NCBI RefSeq assembly: GCF_019802045.1
Contig: NZ_JAHVHU010000019.1
Span: 25,710-89,709, forward strand
Source of the DNA: Membranihabitans marinus
GTDB lineage: Bacteria > Bacteroidota > Bacteroidia > Chitinophagales > Saprospiraceae
Length of the DNA stretch: 64,000 nt
Direction of reading: 5' to 3'
In this document: in pieces, positions 8,891-19,646 of the stretch
How the letters are laid out: the number at the start of each line of letters is the position of its first letter
Position numbering within the stretch: position 1 is the first letter of the stretch
Translations under genes and position numbers: made by a program
Notes under the pieces: model-generated
Databases searched by the model: none
What the model was told of the DNA's origin: nothing
What the model saw: only the letters and a program-made list of their open reading frames with translations

Positions 8891-9802
8891 ATGAAAATAG
8901 CAATTCTTTCCAGAAGTAGTGCATTATATTCTACTCAAAGTTTGGTCCGCGCCTGTCTTAGAAAAGGACATGAGGTGGAGATCATCGATCATATGTCCAT
9001 CGATTTGTTGATTTGTGAAGGCAAATTACAGATTAAGTCCAATGGATTACCGATCGGCCATATTGATGCAATTATCCCTCGAATAGGTAGTTCAGTAACG
9101 AGCCTAGGTACGTCCGTTATACGTCAGTTTGAGATGATGGGGGTTTTTTCCGCGACCTCCTCGGATGCATTAACACGTTCGCGGGATAAATTGAGTTGCT
9201 TACAGTACCTGGCCTCGCAACACATATCCATTCCTGATACCATGGTCATGAATTACCTCCAGTTCAATGAACACTTCTTCAAGGCACATATGAAATTGCC
9301 CGTAATTGTCAAGTTGCTGGATAGCACCCATGGTTTGGGGGTGATGATAGCCAATAGCTCCAAGAGTACAGAAACTATCCTGGAAACACTGTATCATCTC
9401 AAACAAAAAGCACTTTTACAACAATTTATCCGAGAGTCCGCTGGTTCTGATATTCGCGTGCTGGTGGTTGATGGTCGAATCGTAGCCGCTATGCAACGCC
9501 AGGGGGTGGAAGGAGAATTTCGGTCCAATCTGCACAGAGGAGGAACAGCCCGCATGATCCGGTTGACACCGCAGGAACAAAGTATTGCCTTGCGGGCGTG
9601 TGAAGTCCTTGGGCTCGGCATCGCCGGGGTAGATATCTTGCGAGGGAATGACAAGTCCTATGTACTGGAGGTCAATGCTTCTCCTGGTTTGGAAGGGATC
9701 GAAGGAGCTACGGGCGTCAATGTAGCAGCGCGGATCGTGGATTATGTGGAAAAGGGTTATCGCTTAAAAAACAAAGCAAACTATGCAAATCGGTCAGTAT
9801 AA
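8891..9802 (+). CDS. rimK: RimK-family alpha-L-glutamate ligase (ATP-grasp)
   Basis: 303 residues, close to E. coli RimK (300). N-terminal pre-ATP-grasp domain (MKIAILSRSSALYSTQSL), then the ATP-grasp domain with RDKLSCLQYL, PVIVKLLDSTHGLGVMI, QQFIRESAGSDIRVLVV, FRSNLHRGGTA and VLEVNASPGLEGIE (metal-binding Glu/Asn). The enzyme adds glutamate residues with ATP, classically to the C-terminus of ribosomal protein S6. The acceptor here is unproven, because RimK-like ligases also act on other substrates. Its last 20 bp overlap the next gene, a predicted aspartoacylase-like metallopeptidase, so the two are translationally coupled and probably act on the same chemistry. Confidence 0.88.
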   Translation: MKIAILSRSSALYSTQSLVRACLRKGHEVEIIDHMSIDLLICEGKLQIKSNGLPIGHIDAIIPRIGSSVTSLGTSVIRQFEMMGVFSATSSDALTRSRDKLSCLQYLASQHISIPDTMVMNYLQFNEHFFKAHMKLPVIVKLLDSTHGLGVMIANSSKSTETILETLYHLKQKALLQQFIRESAGSDIRVLVVDGRIVAAMQRQGVEGEFRSNLHRGGTARMIRLTPQEQSIALRACEVLGLGIAGVDILRGNDKSYVLEVNASPGLEGIEGATGVNVAARIVDYVEKGYRLKNKANYANRSV

Positions 9803-10715
9803 AATAAACCCTGGTGAAAACAAAGAAATCAATCTATATGTCGGTGCATTGCCGACCGGAACCGGTGTTTATGTCAAGTCCCACATTTTTAGGTCTCAAA
9901 AACCGGGACCTACCATGCTCGTATTGGCTGGAATGCACGGTGATGAAATCAACGGAATCGAAATTGTTCGACAAGCCATATTTTCAGGCTTGTTCGATGA
10001 TCTGATTGCAGGAACTGTGATTGCTATTCCCGTCCTCAACATTTATGGATTTATGAATTTTTCCCGTTATGTCCCCGATGGGAAAGATGTCAATAGAAGT
10101 TTTCCGGGAAGTGCAAACGGCTCCTTGGCTTCCAGGGTGGCACATATGATGACGAAGAAGATATTACCTCTGGTCGATTTTGGAATTGATTTTCACACCG
10201 GTGGGGATAGCCGTTTCAATTATCCCCAGGTGCGTTATACCATCCGGTCCGAAGCATCCCGTGAACTAGCCACCATTTTCAATGCACCCGTTTTGCTCGA
10301 AAAATCGACGATTGCCAAGACATTGCGCGCAGAAGCCCGATCCCGGAAAATTCCGGTTATCGTATATGAAGGAGGCGAATCACTGCGGTTGGATGGACAC
10401 AGCATCGAGGTTGGGCTGGATGGCATCAAGCAAATCCTCCAAGCCAAATCGATGCTCGATCCCGGATTTGCTTATGGTGCCAGGTTTCATGACTTTAAGC
10501 GATCAACCTGGATCCGGGCACATCAGTCTGGTATATTCGTATGGTCCGAAGGGTCTGGCAGACCGGTGAAAAAAGGCGATATTTTAGGATCAATCTATAA
10601 TCCCAACGGAACGGAGAAGACCACTGTTGTAGCTCACAAACCTGGATTTTTAATCGCACACAATAATATTCCGGTGGTCAATATAGGAGATGCATTGTTT
10701 AACTTGGCTTATTAA
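9783..10715 (+). CDS. Succinylglutamate desuccinylase/aspartoacylase family zinc hydrolase
   Basis: 310 residues, M14-related fold. Zinc ligands are visible in LAGMHGDEINGIE (His, Glu) and DFHTGGDS (second His), and VYEGGES holds the likely catalytic Glu. The C-terminal 80 residues form the beta domain typical of AstE/aspartoacylase relatives. It should hydrolyse an amide bond to an amino acid. Its start lies inside the end of rimK (20-bp overlap). A ligase/hydrolase pair suggests addition and removal of glutamate on a common substrate; that is inference. Confidence 0.82.
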   Translation: MQIGQYKINPGENKEINLYVGALPTGTGVYVKSHIFRSQKPGPTMLVLAGMHGDEINGIEIVRQAIFSGLFDDLIAGTVIAIPVLNIYGFMNFSRYVPDGKDVNRSFPGSANGSLASRVAHMMTKKILPLVDFGIDFHTGGDSRFNYPQVRYTIRSEASRELATIFNAPVLLEKSTIAKTLRAEARSRKIPVIVYEGGESLRLDGHSIEVGLDGIKQILQAKSMLDPGFAYGARFHDFKRSTWIRAHQSGIFVWSEGSGRPVKKGDILGSIYNPNGTEKTTVVAHKPGFLIAHNNIPVVNIGDALFNLAY

Positions 10716-10748
10716 GGGGAAAGGGGAAAGGGGAAAGGGGAAAGGGGG
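10714..10748 (+). repeat. Heptad (AAAGGGG) tandem array, G-quadruplex capable
   Basis: Five runs of four or more G, each separated by AAA, beginning at the stop codon of the aspartoacylase-like gene and ending 49 bp before the PBP4 gene. Runs of four G with 3-nt loops meet the standard quadruplex pattern on the coding strand, and 7-nt units can change number by slippage. Confidence 0.9.
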
Positions 10749-10797
10749 ATCTCCAAAGTGCAGCGTTCCAACAATCAAAAATCAACAACTAAAATAG

Positions 10798-12231
10798 ATG
10801 AATAGAATAATTTTTTTAGCCAGCTGTCTGATTGTTCGGATCGGATGTTACGCACAGGAGGATCCGGCAGTCGAACTTTTGAACCCGGATTGCATGGAAG
10901 CGGGTTCAGCGAGTATAGTTGTTTATGACCTGGACGAGCAAGAAGAAGTGTACAGTTTCGACGCCCAACGCGCCTTGCCGACAGCATCGATTATGAAGCT
11001 TTTGACGACTGCGGCGGCATTGCATCAGCGGGGAGAAGACTTTCGGTATCACACCACTGTGGGCTACACGGGATCTATAGTGAATGGTGTATTGGACGGT
11101 GATGTTGTGGTGGTAGGAGCAGGAGATCCGACACTGGGTTCTTCTTACTTTGAGGATTCGTGGCAGGTCGCTCAGGTAGCAGACAGCTTGTGTCGTGTAT
11201 TAAAAGATTTGGGCATTGAAGCTATTACCGGCGGAATTATCCTGGAAACACACGCATCCCCTGGTCAGCATGTGCCGGGTGGATGGCCCTGGTCGGACCT
11301 GGGAAATTATTACGGAGCGGGACACTTTGCGATCAATATCAACGATAACGAGTATAAGATTTATTTTAAGCAAAACGCAAAGCCCGGTCAGGAGACCGAG
11401 ATCTTGCGTGTGGTTCCTGAAGGAAGCCTGAAGATTAAGAATGAAGTGCTGACCGGTCCGCCGGGGAGCGGCGACCAGGCATATGTGTATGCCGCACCGT
11501 ACTCAGAGCAAGCGACGATCCGTGGAACCATACCTCCGGGAAACGGCAGTTTTTCAATTCGAGGGAGCCTGACGAACCCGCCACTTGCATTGGGAGACGA
11601 ACTACACAAAGCCCTGGAAGAATCGGGGGTGCTTCCGGGCCGGTCTCCAATGGTAAACGCTAATCCTTCGAAGACAGTGACCCCTTTATTTGTCATTTCT
11701 TCACCGCGATTATTGGACATTGCGCAGATCACCAACTATCATTCCGTCAACCTGTATGCTGAAGCACTGCTTAAACTGCTCTGCAAAGATTCCGATAAGT
11801 CGGCTTCGCAGTTCGGGTGTGGCTTGAAGACGCTGCGAAAATTATGGGTCAGCCAGGAAGTGGAAGGGGACCAACTGTTTTTTCGAGATGGTAGCGGTTT
11901 AAGTCCTCGCAATACGGCATCTGCGATGGCCTTCACTTCTGCACTGGAATCCATCTATCAGGACAAGGCATGGTATGACGCGTTTTTAACCACGTTGCCC
12001 GTGATGGGGCAGGAGGGTACCTTGCGATACATGCTACGGGGTTATACGGGAGCTGGAAAAATCCATGCTAAAAGTGGCTATATCGGCCGACAGCGCAGTT
12101 ATGCCGGATACATGGTGACCGAAAGTGGACGACACTTGGCCTTTTGTGTCATGCTGGATAACTATGGGTGTTCGTCAACCAAAATGCGGCAGCGAATTGA
12201 ACGTTTTTTGCTTGGGTTTTTGAAGGAGTAG
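10798..12231 (+). CDS. dacB: D-alanyl-D-alanine carboxypeptidase/endopeptidase (PBP4 type, S13)
   Basis: 477 residues with a signal peptide ending about CYAQ20. All three penicillin-binding motifs are present: S64-I-M-K67, SVN in HSVNLYAEALLK, and KSG in HAKSGYIGRQRSYAGY (the KTG box). The region between the first and second motifs carries the extra domains of the S13 family (VVVVGAGDPTLG, VPGGWPWSDLGNYYGAG). It acts in the periplasm, trimming pentapeptide ends and cross-links of peptidoglycan. Two upstream genes are on the same strand, separated by the GGGG repeat. Confidence 0.92.
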   Translation: MNRIIFLASCLIVRIGCYAQEDPAVELLNPDCMEAGSASIVVYDLDEQEEVYSFDAQRALPTASIMKLLTTAAALHQRGEDFRYHTTVGYTGSIVNGVLDGDVVVVGAGDPTLGSSYFEDSWQVAQVADSLCRVLKDLGIEAITGGIILETHASPGQHVPGGWPWSDLGNYYGAGHFAININDNEYKIYFKQNAKPGQETEILRVVPEGSLKIKNEVLTGPPGSGDQAYVYAAPYSEQATIRGTIPPGNGSFSIRGSLTNPPLALGDELHKALEESGVLPGRSPMVNANPSKTVTPLFVISSPRLLDIAQITNYHSVNLYAEALLKLLCKDSDKSASQFGCGLKTLRKLWVSQEVEGDQLFFRDGSGLSPRNTASAMAFTSALESIYQDKAWYDAFLTTLPVMGQEGTLRYMLRGYTGAGKIHAKSGYIGRQRSYAGYMVTESGRHLAFCVMLDNYGCSSTKMRQRIERFLLGFLKE

Positions 12232-12538
12232 GCCAGGGAACCCAGCGGGCTGTTTTTGATCGGGCCCAATGAATCTGTAATCTTTAAGGTACGACGGTTA
12301 AAACCGACTTGTACTGTTTATATGGAGCCGCTAAAGGGGTTATTGCAAATTTTGCATCGTCTGTGCGAGATCTTTGGCAGTAGTAGTATTCTTAATGTTA
12401 CCGTTCATAATGAATAAAAAGATGGACGATTAGCGATGCACTAAAATACGTTGTTTGTACTCTTTTATGGACGGCGGCCATTTTACATGGCCATGCTGAT
12501 GCCTATATCGATCTAGGCATCACGAATATTTCAAACAA
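12232..12538. other. Intergenic region between convergent dacB and purA
   Basis: 307 bp with no gene. The only structure seen is a perfect hairpin at 12498-12521: GATGCCTA, an 8-nt loop, TAGGCATC. It lies 17 bp beyond the purA stop, where a terminator is expected, but it has no clear T-run on either strand. Confidence 0.45.
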
Positions 12539-14379
<1,841 letters not shown>

Positions 14380-14389
14380 ATTAATTCAT

Positions 14390-16597
14390 TTATTCGATTC
14401 TACTCACGTTGGATATCCCATCCATGCTTTTAAGTGATTGCATAATAAGCTGCAGTTGATGTGTGTTGTGAACCAAAAGGCTGATTTTTGCTTCAAAATA
14501 ACCCTCCTCTCCCTCGATGTGAAAGGACCGGATGTTGAGGTTAAATTTATTGGAAATCAATTTGGTCAGGTTTTGAATCACGCCCACCCCTTGATCGATT
14601 CCTACGATCTTTAGATCTGCAACAAACTCTTTGTCCATATTGTTTGCCCAATCGGCTTTCATAATCCGGTATCCATAGTTGGAGAGTAAATGTTGGGCAT
14701 TGGGACAATTGTATCGGTGGATTTTAATCCCTTCTTTGGTGGTAATGAAGCCAAATATTTTATCGCCATTCACCGGATTGCAACAGTTGGCAAACGAATA
14801 CTGAAATTTTTCCCCAGGTTCGTCGTTCAGCAAAATTACGGGTTCAGCCCGTTTTTTTCTGGACTTTTTTGTCAACGGCGGTGAATGGACTTTTGACTCC
14901 TCTTTCGATTCTTGTTCCAGAATCTCGCCATCTTCTACTTCTATTTTCTTAAAGATGTGAGGTATAGAAATGTTGTCCTGTGCGATGTCATAATACAGAT
15001 CGGCCCGGGTGTCGTAGCCGGCTTCTTCAACAACGATATCAATGTTTTTCTCAAAATCTAATTTCAGATTTCTGAGTTTTCTTTGCAAAGCTTCTTTTCC
15101 CAGCTCCCCAATGCGTTTCTTTTCTTCTTTGATGGCTGATTTGATCCGGCTCCGGGCTCTGGGGGTGACCACCAATTTAAGCCAGTCCTCTGTCGGTTTT
15201 TGATTTTTGGAGGTGGTGACATGAATTTGATCACCATTCTGAAGCTCATAGCCCATGGGAACCAGCTTTTTATTGACCTTGACTGCGATACAGTGGTAGC
15301 CGATGTCGGTATGAATACTAAAAGCAAAATCCAGTGCCGTGGCTCCTTTGGGCAGGACTTTTACTTCACCCATAGGGGTGTAGACAAAAACCTCCTCGCT
15401 GAATAAGTTGTTTTTAAAATCATTGATAAACTCAATCGCATCTTTTTCTTTGTCCTCCAATATTTCGCGGATGCTGTCGAGCCAGGGATCGAAATGGTTG
15501 TGGTTGCTGATTCCTTTGTATTTCCAGTGGGCAGCAAACCCTCTTTCGGCCACTTCGTCCATACGTTCTGACCGGATCTGGACTTCGACGTACCGGCCTT
15601 TCGGACCGATCACCGTGGTGTGTAGGGATTCGTATCCGTTGGATTTTGGCGTGGATATAAAGTCCTTTAACCGCTCTGGTATCGGGGTGTGAACATCAGT
15701 GACGATCGAGTATATCTGCCAACATGTTTGTTTTTCAAGTTCATGCGGAACATCTACAATAATCCGTACCGCAAATAAATCATAGATTTCCTCAAAAGGA
15801 ACATTCTTCTTTTTTATTTTATTGTAAATAGAGGAGATGGACTTGGGCCGGCCTGTAATGCGGTAGGGAACATTCAGACCATCAATGCTTGAACGGAGGG
15901 GGTCGATAAAAGCTTCGATGTATTCGTCCCGTTCAGTTTTGGTCTGGTTGAGTTTTTTGGCGATTTCTTTATAAGTGTCCGGTTCCACTACCTTTAGGGA
16001 GATGTCCTGGAACTCGGTCCGGAGGTTGTAAAATCCAAGCCGGTGAGCGACAGGCGCATAAATATAACTGGTTTCCGCCGCTATTTTTAGTTGTTTTTCA
16101 CGAGGCATGCTTTTGATCGTTCGCATATTGTGCAAACGGTCTGCCATTTTGATCAGTACCACCCGAACATCAAACAGAAGGGTACTGAGTACTTTTCGGA
16201 AATTTTCAGCTTGTGGGGTGTCGGTCTGGTATGATTTAGCCAGTTTGGTCAGACCATCTACCAATAAGCTGACTTTTTTACCAAAAACAGCTTCCAGGTC
16301 TTCCAGGGTGACCGATGTGTCCTCGACCGTATCATGCAAGAGTGCTGCCATGATGGCCGTAGGGCCCAATCCCATTTCGTCGACGCATATCCGAGCCACT
16401 TCGATGGGGTGGAAGATAAAAAGTTCCCCCGATTTGCGTTTTTGATCCGCGTGAGATTCACTTGCAATTTCAAAAGCTTTTCGGATCAATACCTCATCCT
16501 CGCCATCCATCTTGCCTTCGAGGGATTGCATCAGCCCGTCAAACGCAGCCTGAACTTCCAATAACTCTTTGTCCTGATATGTGACCTTTACAGCCAT
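14390..16597 (-). CDS. rel: Bifunctional (p)ppGpp synthetase/hydrolase, RelA/SpoT family
   Basis: 735 residues with the full long-RSH layout. HD hydrolase domain: H63 in FHPIEVAR, H88-D89 in LLHDTVEDT, then DRLHNMRT. Synthetase domain: GRPKSISSIYNKIKKK, YDLFAVRIIVD, NGYESLHTTV. A TGS domain follows (FVYTPMGEVKVLPKGATALD), then a conserved Cys-containing region (ANCCNPVNGDKIFGF) and a C-terminal ACT domain. The intact HD motif implies hydrolase activity, and the synthetase core also looks complete. It is the first gene of a minus-strand run with fur and purA. It sets (p)ppGpp level in response to starvation. Confidence 0.95.
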   Translation of the reverse strand: MAVKVTYQDKELLEVQAAFDGLMQSLEGKMDGEDEVLIRKAFEIASESHADQKRKSGELFIFHPIEVARICVDEMGLGPTAIMAALLHDTVEDTSVTLEDLEAVFGKKVSLLVDGLTKLAKSYQTDTPQAENFRKVLSTLLFDVRVVLIKMADRLHNMRTIKSMPREKQLKIAAETSYIYAPVAHRLGFYNLRTEFQDISLKVVEPDTYKEIAKKLNQTKTERDEYIEAFIDPLRSSIDGLNVPYRITGRPKSISSIYNKIKKKNVPFEEIYDLFAVRIIVDVPHELEKQTCWQIYSIVTDVHTPIPERLKDFISTPKSNGYESLHTTVIGPKGRYVEVQIRSERMDEVAERGFAAHWKYKGISNHNHFDPWLDSIREILEDKEKDAIEFINDFKNNLFSEEVFVYTPMGEVKVLPKGATALDFAFSIHTDIGYHCIAVKVNKKLVPMGYELQNGDQIHVTTSKNQKPTEDWLKLVVTPRARSRIKSAIKEEKKRIGELGKEALQRKLRNLKLDFEKNIDIVVEEAGYDTRADLYYDIAQDNISIPHIFKKIEVEDGEILEQESKEESKVHSPPLTKKSRKKRAEPVILLNDEPGEKFQYSFANCCNPVNGDKIFGFITTKEGIKIHRYNCPNAQHLLSNYGYRIMKADWANNMDKEFVADLKIVGIDQGVGVIQNLTKLISNKFNLNIRSFHIEGEEGYFEAKISLLVHNTHQLQLIMQSLKSMDGISNVSRIE

Positions 16598-16967
16598 AAA
16601 ATTAATTCTAAGTCATTTATCCTTACATGTGAAACCTCCACCCGCTTGCAATAGTTCATTCGTCACCAGAATAACCGATTCACTTGTATGATTGAAAGTA
16701 AAGAAATAAAATCAAACGTAGGTAAGATGGCGAAGGTATTAACCATTATTAGAATTGCTAGCGTTTCAGAGTAAGATTTTGGTCGGTATCCGGAAAACAA
16801 CTTTTGTAGAAGATGTTCGCTGCGATTTATGCCATTGGTGCTCGGCAGGATCCATGTTGCAAGCCATTCATTCACTTTTCGGTGTGTTGATGTGAAAATA
16901 ATTCGCCGTTTGATTTTATATTCGGCAATATCATCTTATATTTGCGCTCTGTTTTGAAAAATAGTAT
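16598..16967. other. Intergenic region between divergent rel and tRNA-Leu
   Basis: 370 bp without a credible gene. The right end holds the tRNA promoter described separately. Nothing else stands out. Confidence 0.5.
16915..16944 (+). promoter_or_regulatory. Predicted Bacteroidota-type promoter of tRNA-Leu
   Basis: A perfect -7 element TATATTTG at 16937-16944, with TTTA at 16915-16918 (18-nt spacer) or TTTG at 16909-16912 (24-nt spacer) as the -33 element. The mature tRNA begins 23 bp after the -7 element, so the leader is short. Confidence 0.6.
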
Positions 16968-17049
16968 GCGGGTGTGGCGGAATTGGTAGACGCGCTAGAC
17001 TTAGGATCTAGTGCCGCGAGGCTTGGGGGTTCAAGTCCCTCCACCCGCA
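16968..17049 (+). tRNA. tRNA-Leu (anticodon TAG)
   Basis: Acceptor GCGGGTG pairs with CACCCGC, discriminator A. D arm GCGGAATTGGTAGACGC. Anticodon stem CTAGA/TCTAG with loop CTTAGGA, anticodon TAG. A long variable arm (GCCGCGAGGC) marks a class II tRNA, and the T arm contains GGTTCAAGTCC. CCA is not encoded. The 10 bp that follow begin with a T-run. Confidence 0.97.
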
Positions 17050-17065
17050 CTTTTTTGATATTAGA

Positions 17066-17105
17066 GCGCTTCGCTTTGAGGAGTTGGGACGCTTTGTTTT
17101 TGGGG
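17066..17105. repeat. GCTTCGCTTT / GGGACGCTTTG intergenic repeat motif
   Basis: AGCGCTTCGCTTTGAGGAGT followed by TGGGACGCTTTGTTTTTGGG. The same words occur at 39477-39598 in a more elaborate arrangement. The rest of the 209-bp gap before tig shows nothing further. Confidence 0.4.
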
Positions 17106-17258
17106 TTAGGACTCTTCACTTCTGGATTAAAAGAAATGTGCTTATCAGATGTTTTTTTGAATACAACAAGTTTCAAACCAGAAGACGTATACTTCAAGCG
17201 ACAAGCCTACACCCTGCGGATCTTCTCAATAAAATAACATCTAAACAAAATTTCATTA

Positions 17259-18698
17259 ATGAATATTGACTTCACAAACAACGATGATCAGACGGCTTTG
17301 ATCGAAGTAACGGTTGAACCTCAGGATTATAAAGAGGACTTTGAATCGGAAATTAAAAGTTACCAGAAGAAAGTAAATCTGAAAGGATTTCGAAAAGGGA
17401 AAACGCCCAAATCCATGATACGGAAAATGTATGGTTCTTCTGTCCTGACGGAGATTGTGACTAAAAAACTTCAAGATGCCCTGTTCGAATATCTTGACAG
17501 TGAAAAAGTGGATGTATTGGGGCAACCCATTCCTTCCGAGGATCAGGAACCTTTGGATTTTAAGGTTGGAGAAGACTTGTCGTACTCCTTTAAATTTGAT
17601 CTCGGTCTGGTTCCTGATTTTGAGCTGGCAGGAATCGATGATTCATACCATTATTACGATGCAGTTATTTCTGACGAGGTTATAGATCAACAGATCGATA
17701 CCCTGCGTCGTCGGGGAGGTACGCGGGAAAGCGTGGAGTCAGATTTTGAAGAAGACGATTTGATTTCATTCAATGCGCGCGAGATGGAAGCGGGTGAAGT
17801 GAAAGACAATGGACTGGAAACCACCTTCGAGGTGATGGTAAGTATGATGGAAGATGAATTTAAGGAAAAGGTCCTGGCGGCGAAAGTGGGGGATGCCATC
17901 GAGTTTGATATATTCAAAGTTGAAAAAGATATGTCGGACGAAAAGGTGCGAAAATATCTGATGAACCTGGACGAAGAGGAAGCAGACCAGGAAGTCAATC
18001 CGGAATTTCGAGGTGAAATTGTGGACGCAACCCGCTTGATTAAAGCGGATCTGGATGAAGAATTCCTGACCACGGCCTTCGGAGAAGAGGTCAAAACAGA
18101 AGAAGAAGCCCGCGAATTTATAAAAAAAGATCTTAAACAATACCTGGATGAACAGGCGGATTCACTGTTGTTTCAGGAGGTCCATGATAAATTGATGGAG
18201 GAAACGGAAATCGATATGCCGGATGCGTTTTTGAAACGATGGATGCTGCATAATCAGAATGAGGATGGATCAGAACCGATGACAGCAGAAGACATTGAAC
18301 AACGGTATGATGATCAATTCAGGGAGTCACTTCGGTGGCAGCTGATCTCAGATAAGATCTTAAAGAAATATGAGGTCACCGTAGAAAAAGAAGAGATATT
18401 GGAAGAGTTGGGACGACGGATTCAGCAGTATATGCCCGGACAACAACTCAATCAAGAAGTTTACAATCAAATATTGCAGTCGTTGGCTAATGATGAAAAA
18501 CAAGTTCAGGATGCGCACGGTCAGATCCGAACAACAAAAATGTTCAAGGCTTTGAAAGTAGACCTCAATTTGGATAAAGAGGAGATTTCTCAGGACGATT
18601 TTGAGGCCAAATTAAAAGATATCGCTGAAGCGAGACAGCGGGAAGCGGAAGCCTCCCAAGCCAGTCAGGACGATCTGGAGATCGGGGAAGAAGAATAA
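17259..18698 (+). CDS. tig: Trigger factor (ribosome-associated chaperone)
   Basis: 479 residues, longer than E. coli Tig (432), mainly from an acidic C-terminal tail. The N-terminal ribosome-binding domain carries the GFRKGK signature at 43-48. The middle region fits a diverged peptidyl-prolyl isomerase domain, and the helical C-terminal arms follow. It binds near the ribosomal exit tunnel and holds nascent chains. The order tig-clpP-clpX is conserved in many bacteria and supports the call. ATG at 17259; spacing to clpP is 119 bp. Confidence 0.93.
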   Translation: MNIDFTNNDDQTALIEVTVEPQDYKEDFESEIKSYQKKVNLKGFRKGKTPKSMIRKMYGSSVLTEIVTKKLQDALFEYLDSEKVDVLGQPIPSEDQEPLDFKVGEDLSYSFKFDLGLVPDFELAGIDDSYHYYDAVISDEVIDQQIDTLRRRGGTRESVESDFEEDDLISFNAREMEAGEVKDNGLETTFEVMVSMMEDEFKEKVLAAKVGDAIEFDIFKVEKDMSDEKVRKYLMNLDEEEADQEVNPEFRGEIVDATRLIKADLDEEFLTTAFGEEVKTEEEAREFIKKDLKQYLDEQADSLLFQEVHDKLMEETEIDMPDAFLKRWMLHNQNEDGSEPMTAEDIEQRYDDQFRESLRWQLISDKILKKYEVTVEKEEILEELGRRIQQYMPGQQLNQEVYNQILQSLANDEKQVQDAHGQIRTTKMFKALKVDLNLDKEEISQDDFEAKLKDIAEARQREAEASQASQDDLEIGEEE

Positions 18699-18817
18699 TT
18701 AACACGGAATCTAAACCATTCACGAGACCACTCGTTTCGTATCTACAATGACTGGGTATGGCGCTGGACGAATAAACAATTTCGCCACTCAGTTTTTATC
18801 CATTTAAAATCATATTG

Positions 18818-19504
18818 ATGAATTACGGAGAAGAATTTAAAAAATTTGCGGTCAAAGATCAAGGTATTAATTCCGCACATTTGGACAAAGCAATGGGTGT
18901 TCTGGCTCCCAATATACATGGTTTTACACCACAAGTGATCGAAGAAAGAAAAATGAATATAGTGGGGATGGATGTCTTCTCACGACTGATGATGGATCGT
19001 ATTATTTTTCTCGGCGTTCCGGTTAATGATTATGTGTCCAATGTGGTGCAGGCACAGTTGCTTTTTTTGGAAAGTACTGATGCGAGCCGGGATATACAGA
19101 TGTTTATCAATAGTCCGGGTGGATCCGTGATCGACGGTATGGGGATATACGATACCATGCAATATGTGAATCCTGATATTGCGACCATTTGCACAGGACT
19201 CGCTGCATCGATGGGTGCCGTATTGCTTTGTGCCGGAAACAAAGGAAAGCGGACCTGTTTGCCGCACAGCCGTGTGATGATTCACCAGCCATCCGGAGGG
19301 ATGCAAGGACAGTTTTCTGACATGGAGATCTCGTACAACCTGATCAAGCAGTTGCGTAAAGAGCTCTATACGATCATGGCAAAACACACCGAAAAAACTT
19401 TTGAAGAAATCGAGGCAGACAGTGACCGGGATAACTGGATGACTGCCAAGGAGGCCAAAGAGTATGGATTGGTGGATGAAGTGTTGGAGCGATCCCAGTC
19501 TTAA
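18818..19504 (+). CDS. clpP: ATP-dependent Clp protease proteolytic subunit
   Basis: 228 residues from the ATG at 18818; a TTG directly before it is in frame but less likely. The catalytic triad is S131 (GLAASMGAVLL), H156 (RVMIHQPSGG) and D205 (ADSDRDNW), with the same 25 and 49 residue spacings as E. coli S97/H122/D171. The N-terminal 30 residues form an extended propeptide-like region. It forms the tetradecameric peptidase chamber served by ClpX, whose gene follows. Confidence 0.96.
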   Translation: MNYGEEFKKFAVKDQGINSAHLDKAMGVLAPNIHGFTPQVIEERKMNIVGMDVFSRLMMDRIIFLGVPVNDYVSNVVQAQLLFLESTDASRDIQMFINSPGGSVIDGMGIYDTMQYVNPDIATICTGLAASMGAVLLCAGNKGKRTCLPHSRVMIHQPSGGMQGQFSDMEISYNLIKQLRKELYTIMAKHTEKTFEEIEADSDRDNWMTAKEAKEYGLVDEVLERSQS

Positions 19505-19521
19505 GGATTTCCAGCATGCGG

Positions 19522-19551
19522 ATGCATCCGGCCGCACATTGCCGGATGCAT
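19522..19551 (+). other. Strong hairpin between clpP and clpX
   Basis: ATGCATCCGGC, an 8-nt loop, then GCCGGATGCAT: an 11-bp perfect stem, 18 bp after the clpP stop and without a T-run. In the clpP-clpX transcript it could stabilise the upstream message or lower read-through into clpX. Confidence 0.6.
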
Positions 19552-19646
19552 AGAAAGGATACAGCGACCATTTAGCTGTGCGGTAAACGGGACGAATGGG
19601 CCCGAAGACCATTAATATAGTATTCGATAATCAATAATCAATTCCG

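Noticed and set aside
12498..12521. Rho-independent terminator for purA
   Set aside because: The stem is perfect but no T-run follows on either strand, so it is reported only as a hairpin.
16974..17237. Frame beginning MAELVDALDLGSS over tRNA-Leu
   Set aside because: Well-known artefact of translating a tRNA gene.
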